A stretch of DNA of 64,000 bases from Bacillota bacterium (GTDB lineage Bacteria > Bacillota > Clostridia > Oscillospirales > Ruminococcaceae). Position numbers and translations under genes: made by a program. Below are positions 62,165-64,000 of this stretch, piece by piece. The stretch lies in the NCBI GenBank assembly GCA_023433405.1, contig JAEZCT010000064.1, forward strand, positions 9,763 through 73,762, given 5' to 3'. The first letter of the stretch is position 1; each line of letters opens with the position of its first letter. The notes below the pieces were generated by a model, which ran no database searches, had not been told where the DNA came from, and saw nothing but the letters and a program-made list of their open reading frames with translations.

Positions 62165-62281
62165 CATACTTTTCTAGAACAAGAAAAGTATGCCGCCTGT
62201 CGGCGCGGGTGCCGACGTTCCAACAACTTGATGATAATTACCTAAAGCCGATTAATTCACGAAGTGTATAAGGTTGGTTTT
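62165..62281 (+). repeat. Two-hairpin repeat, copy 2
   Basis: Hairpin 1: CATACTTTTCT (62165-62175) with AGAAAAGTATG (62182-62192). Hairpin 2: GTCGGC (62199-62204) with GCCGAC (62211-62216). Then TTCCAACAACTTGATGAT and a tail reaching to about 60 bases before the OppA-like gene. Compared with copy 1, a T-A pair in hairpin 1 has become A-T. Confidence 0.75.
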
Positions 62282-62344
62282 GGAAAATCAATACTTCATA
62301 CTTTTTTAATAAAAGAACTAACACCATATCTGGGAGGCAACGCC

Positions 62345-63946
62345 GTGAAGTTTAAGAGATTCGCCGCCGTCATATTGATTGTGAGCCTGCTTGCCGCCGC
62401 GTGTTCGCGGGATAAGGGCGGGACCTTTTCCTATGATATTGCGGCAGACCCCAAGAACCTGGACCCCCAGCTTGCCACAGACGCCGCCTCGATGCTGGTT
62501 ATCCAGAACACCTTTGAGGGACTAATGACCTATGACCAGAACGGGGCACTCACAACAGGCGCCGCGGTGTCCTATACGGTTTCAGAGGACGGCACGACCT
62601 ATGTGTTTAAGTTAAATGAGGACGCGAAGTGGTCGGTAAGCGGGCAGGGGTATGCCCCTGTTACCGCTCATGATTTTGTTTTCGCGTTCCAGCGCATCTT
62701 TGACCCCAACACGCAGTCCCCCTACATCAAAGAGTTTTTGTGTATTAAAAACGCCGACGCGATTGCTGCCGGCAAGCTGCCCAAGGAATCTCTCGGCGTG
62801 TACGCCAGTGCTACCCGAGAGCTGACGGTGGAGCTTGCCTACCCCTTCGACGGCTTTTTGGCGCTAACGGCATCTACCGCGGCATCGCCTTGCAACGGCG
62901 CGTTCTTTGCCGAGACCAAGGGCAAATATGGCACAAACATTCAAAACCTTGCGTTTAACGGTCCCTTTGCCCTCAGCTCCTGGCGCGCGGGAAGGTATTT
63001 GATTTTTCGGCGCAACCAGCTATATCACACACCCGAGGCCGTTATCCCGCAGGATGTGACCTTGTACGTCGGTAATACCGGACAGCAAAGCACCGAACGG
63101 TTTCTTAACGCGGATACCGATGTGCTCAGCGTATCGGGGGACCGGATTGAATCGCTGGTGGCACAGGGTTATGGCTATGAGCAATTTCAGGATACGACAT
63201 GGGCGCTGTTGATTAACCCCCGCGACCCGACACTTTCCAACCGCCATATTCGATTGGCCTACGCTTACGCCTTCACCAGCGCGTCATATATCAATCAGTT
63301 TCCTATTTGGCTGAAAAAGGCGGGGGCGTTCATTCCGCCGGTGATTTATTCGGGTGCATCTCCCTACCGTCAGCTTGCGGGGCTTGACCTGATGCTGCCC
63401 TATTTGCCCGAAAACGCATTGCAGCACCTAAACGACGGTCTTGCAGAGCTTGCACTGGACAGCCAGCCCAAGATTACGGTGCTGTGCCCCAGCGCCGAGC
63501 CCTTCGGCTTTTTAATGCAATATGTGCAGCAAACATGGCAGGGCGATCTTTCCACCTTTGTGGGGCTCGAGCGGCGCTCTGAGGCCGATATTCAAAAGGC
63601 GATAACCAACGGCGCGTACCAGATTGCATTGGTGCCATTTCGTCCCGACTCGGACAATATATCCGAAATGCTCACCCAGTTCGGCTCCGACTCGCCGCGC
63701 AATGTTTACGGCTACAGCAATCCCGACTATGACGCGCTGCTGGCTGCCTCCTCTTACGCGATTACCCAGGAGGAGGCCACAGCCTGTATGATGGCGGCGG
63801 AACGCCTGCTGATGGAGGATGGCATCCTCATACCTTTTGCCTACCAGACCAGCTTTTTCGCGGTTTCGCCTACCGTTGAGAACGTTGTTATTTCCCCCTT
63901 TGGCGGGGGGCTATATTTTAAATACGCGCAGCGGGTTAAGCGGTAA
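62345..63946 (+). CDS. Peptide/oligopeptide-binding lipoprotein (OppA/DppA-like, SBP family 5)
   Basis: About 533 residues: signal peptide with lipobox LLAAACS (Cys near residue 20), then a family 5 solute-binding fold: DIAADPKNLDPQLATDAASMLVIQNTFEGLM, TYVFKLNEDAKWSVSG and VTAHDFVFAFQRIFDPN near the N terminus, and a final EEATACMMAAERLLMEDGILIPFAYQTSFFAV. The start is GTG at 62345 with GGGAGG seven bases upstream; the upstream frame runs into the two-hairpin repeat. It binds peptides outside the cell; no permease genes are within the window to its right. Confidence 0.93.
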   Translation: MKFKRFAAVILIVSLLAAACSRDKGGTFSYDIAADPKNLDPQLATDAASMLVIQNTFEGLMTYDQNGALTTGAAVSYTVSEDGTTYVFKLNEDAKWSVSGQGYAPVTAHDFVFAFQRIFDPNTQSPYIKEFLCIKNADAIAAGKLPKESLGVYASATRELTVELAYPFDGFLALTASTAASPCNGAFFAETKGKYGTNIQNLAFNGPFALSSWRAGRYLIFRRNQLYHTPEAVIPQDVTLYVGNTGQQSTERFLNADTDVLSVSGDRIESLVAQGYGYEQFQDTTWALLINPRDPTLSNRHIRLAYAYAFTSASYINQFPIWLKKAGAFIPPVIYSGASPYRQLAGLDLMLPYLPENALQHLNDGLAELALDSQPKITVLCPSAEPFGFLMQYVQQTWQGDLSTFVGLERRSEADIQKAITNGAYQIALVPFRPDSDNISEMLTQFGSDSPRNVYGYSNPDYDALLAASSYAITQEEATACMMAAERLLMEDGILIPFAYQTSFFAVSPTVENVVISPFGGGLYFKYAQRVKR

Positions 63947-64000
63947 AGCAACCCGCGCCGCACGCTGTAGTAAGAATGAAAGATAAATTGCATTTTTTAA

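Overview
The window looks like chromosome from an anaerobic Firmicute of class Clostridia, probably an Oscillospirales/Ruminococcaceae-type organism (inference). Support comes from HrcA/CIRCE-controlled groESL and hrcA-grpE-dnaK-dnaJ, a two-subunit pyrKD dihydroorotate dehydrogenase, YesMN-type two-component control of sugar genes, GTP-type PEP carboxykinase, YtrABC-like and YitT proteins, and LPXTG/NPXTG-type surface proteins. Coding DNA is moderately GC-rich and intergenic DNA is AT-rich. No rRNA, tRNA, CRISPR array, prophage or intact insertion sequence was seen.

Layout. 1-4.3 kb, mostly minus: NfeD, groEL/groES with CIRCE, and a lipid kinase. 4.5-8 kb: GtrA-like protein, then pyrC-pyrK-pyrD behind a promoter-proximal terminator. 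8.1-10.3 kb: OmpR-type two-component pair. 10.6-16 kb, plus: polA, a low-molecular-weight phosphatase, rimI, a CPBP protease and tsaD. 16.5-18.7 kb: pckG behind a long leader. 18.8-29.9 kb, minus: a sortase-type surface protein, a chemoreceptor with a Fur-box-like site, a PilZ/GT2 polysaccharide synthase with a NodB-like partner, and a YtrABC-like operon. 30.2-46.7 kb: a galactoside locus with LacI, GH2 and GH42 enzymes, YesN/YesM, two solute-binding proteins and two permeases. 47-52 kb: dnaK operon. 52-64 kb: YitT, sigma factor plus beta-propeller partner, BofC-like protein, class A PBP, an abundant NPSTG surface protein and an OppA-like lipoprotein.

The most striking non-genic signal is a family of near-palindromic elements, almost exactly 100 bp long. 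There are ten full-length copies, one 31-bp internally deleted copy and several decayed ones. Full copies run TACTA...TAGTA and nine of ten are bracketed by identical TAA or TTA trinucleotides, the mark of a transposed element with a 3-bp TWA target duplication. They are bacterial MITEs resembling eukaryotic Tourist/Harbinger elements, presumably moved by an IS5-like transposase elsewhere. In one case the duplicated TTA is the stop codon of the chemoreceptor gene.

Two other repeat families occur: a two-hairpin repeat of about 115 bp (two copies, with a compensatory base-pair change) and a small hairpin repeat with ATAAACC and GCCGCACGG blocks (three copies).

Functionally, HrcA probably represses both chaperone operons. 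The LacI, YesMN, permease and beta-galactosidase genes form a galactoside uptake and hydrolysis unit. The PilZ glycosyltransferase suggests c-di-GMP control of an exopolysaccharide. All functions are inferred from sequence.
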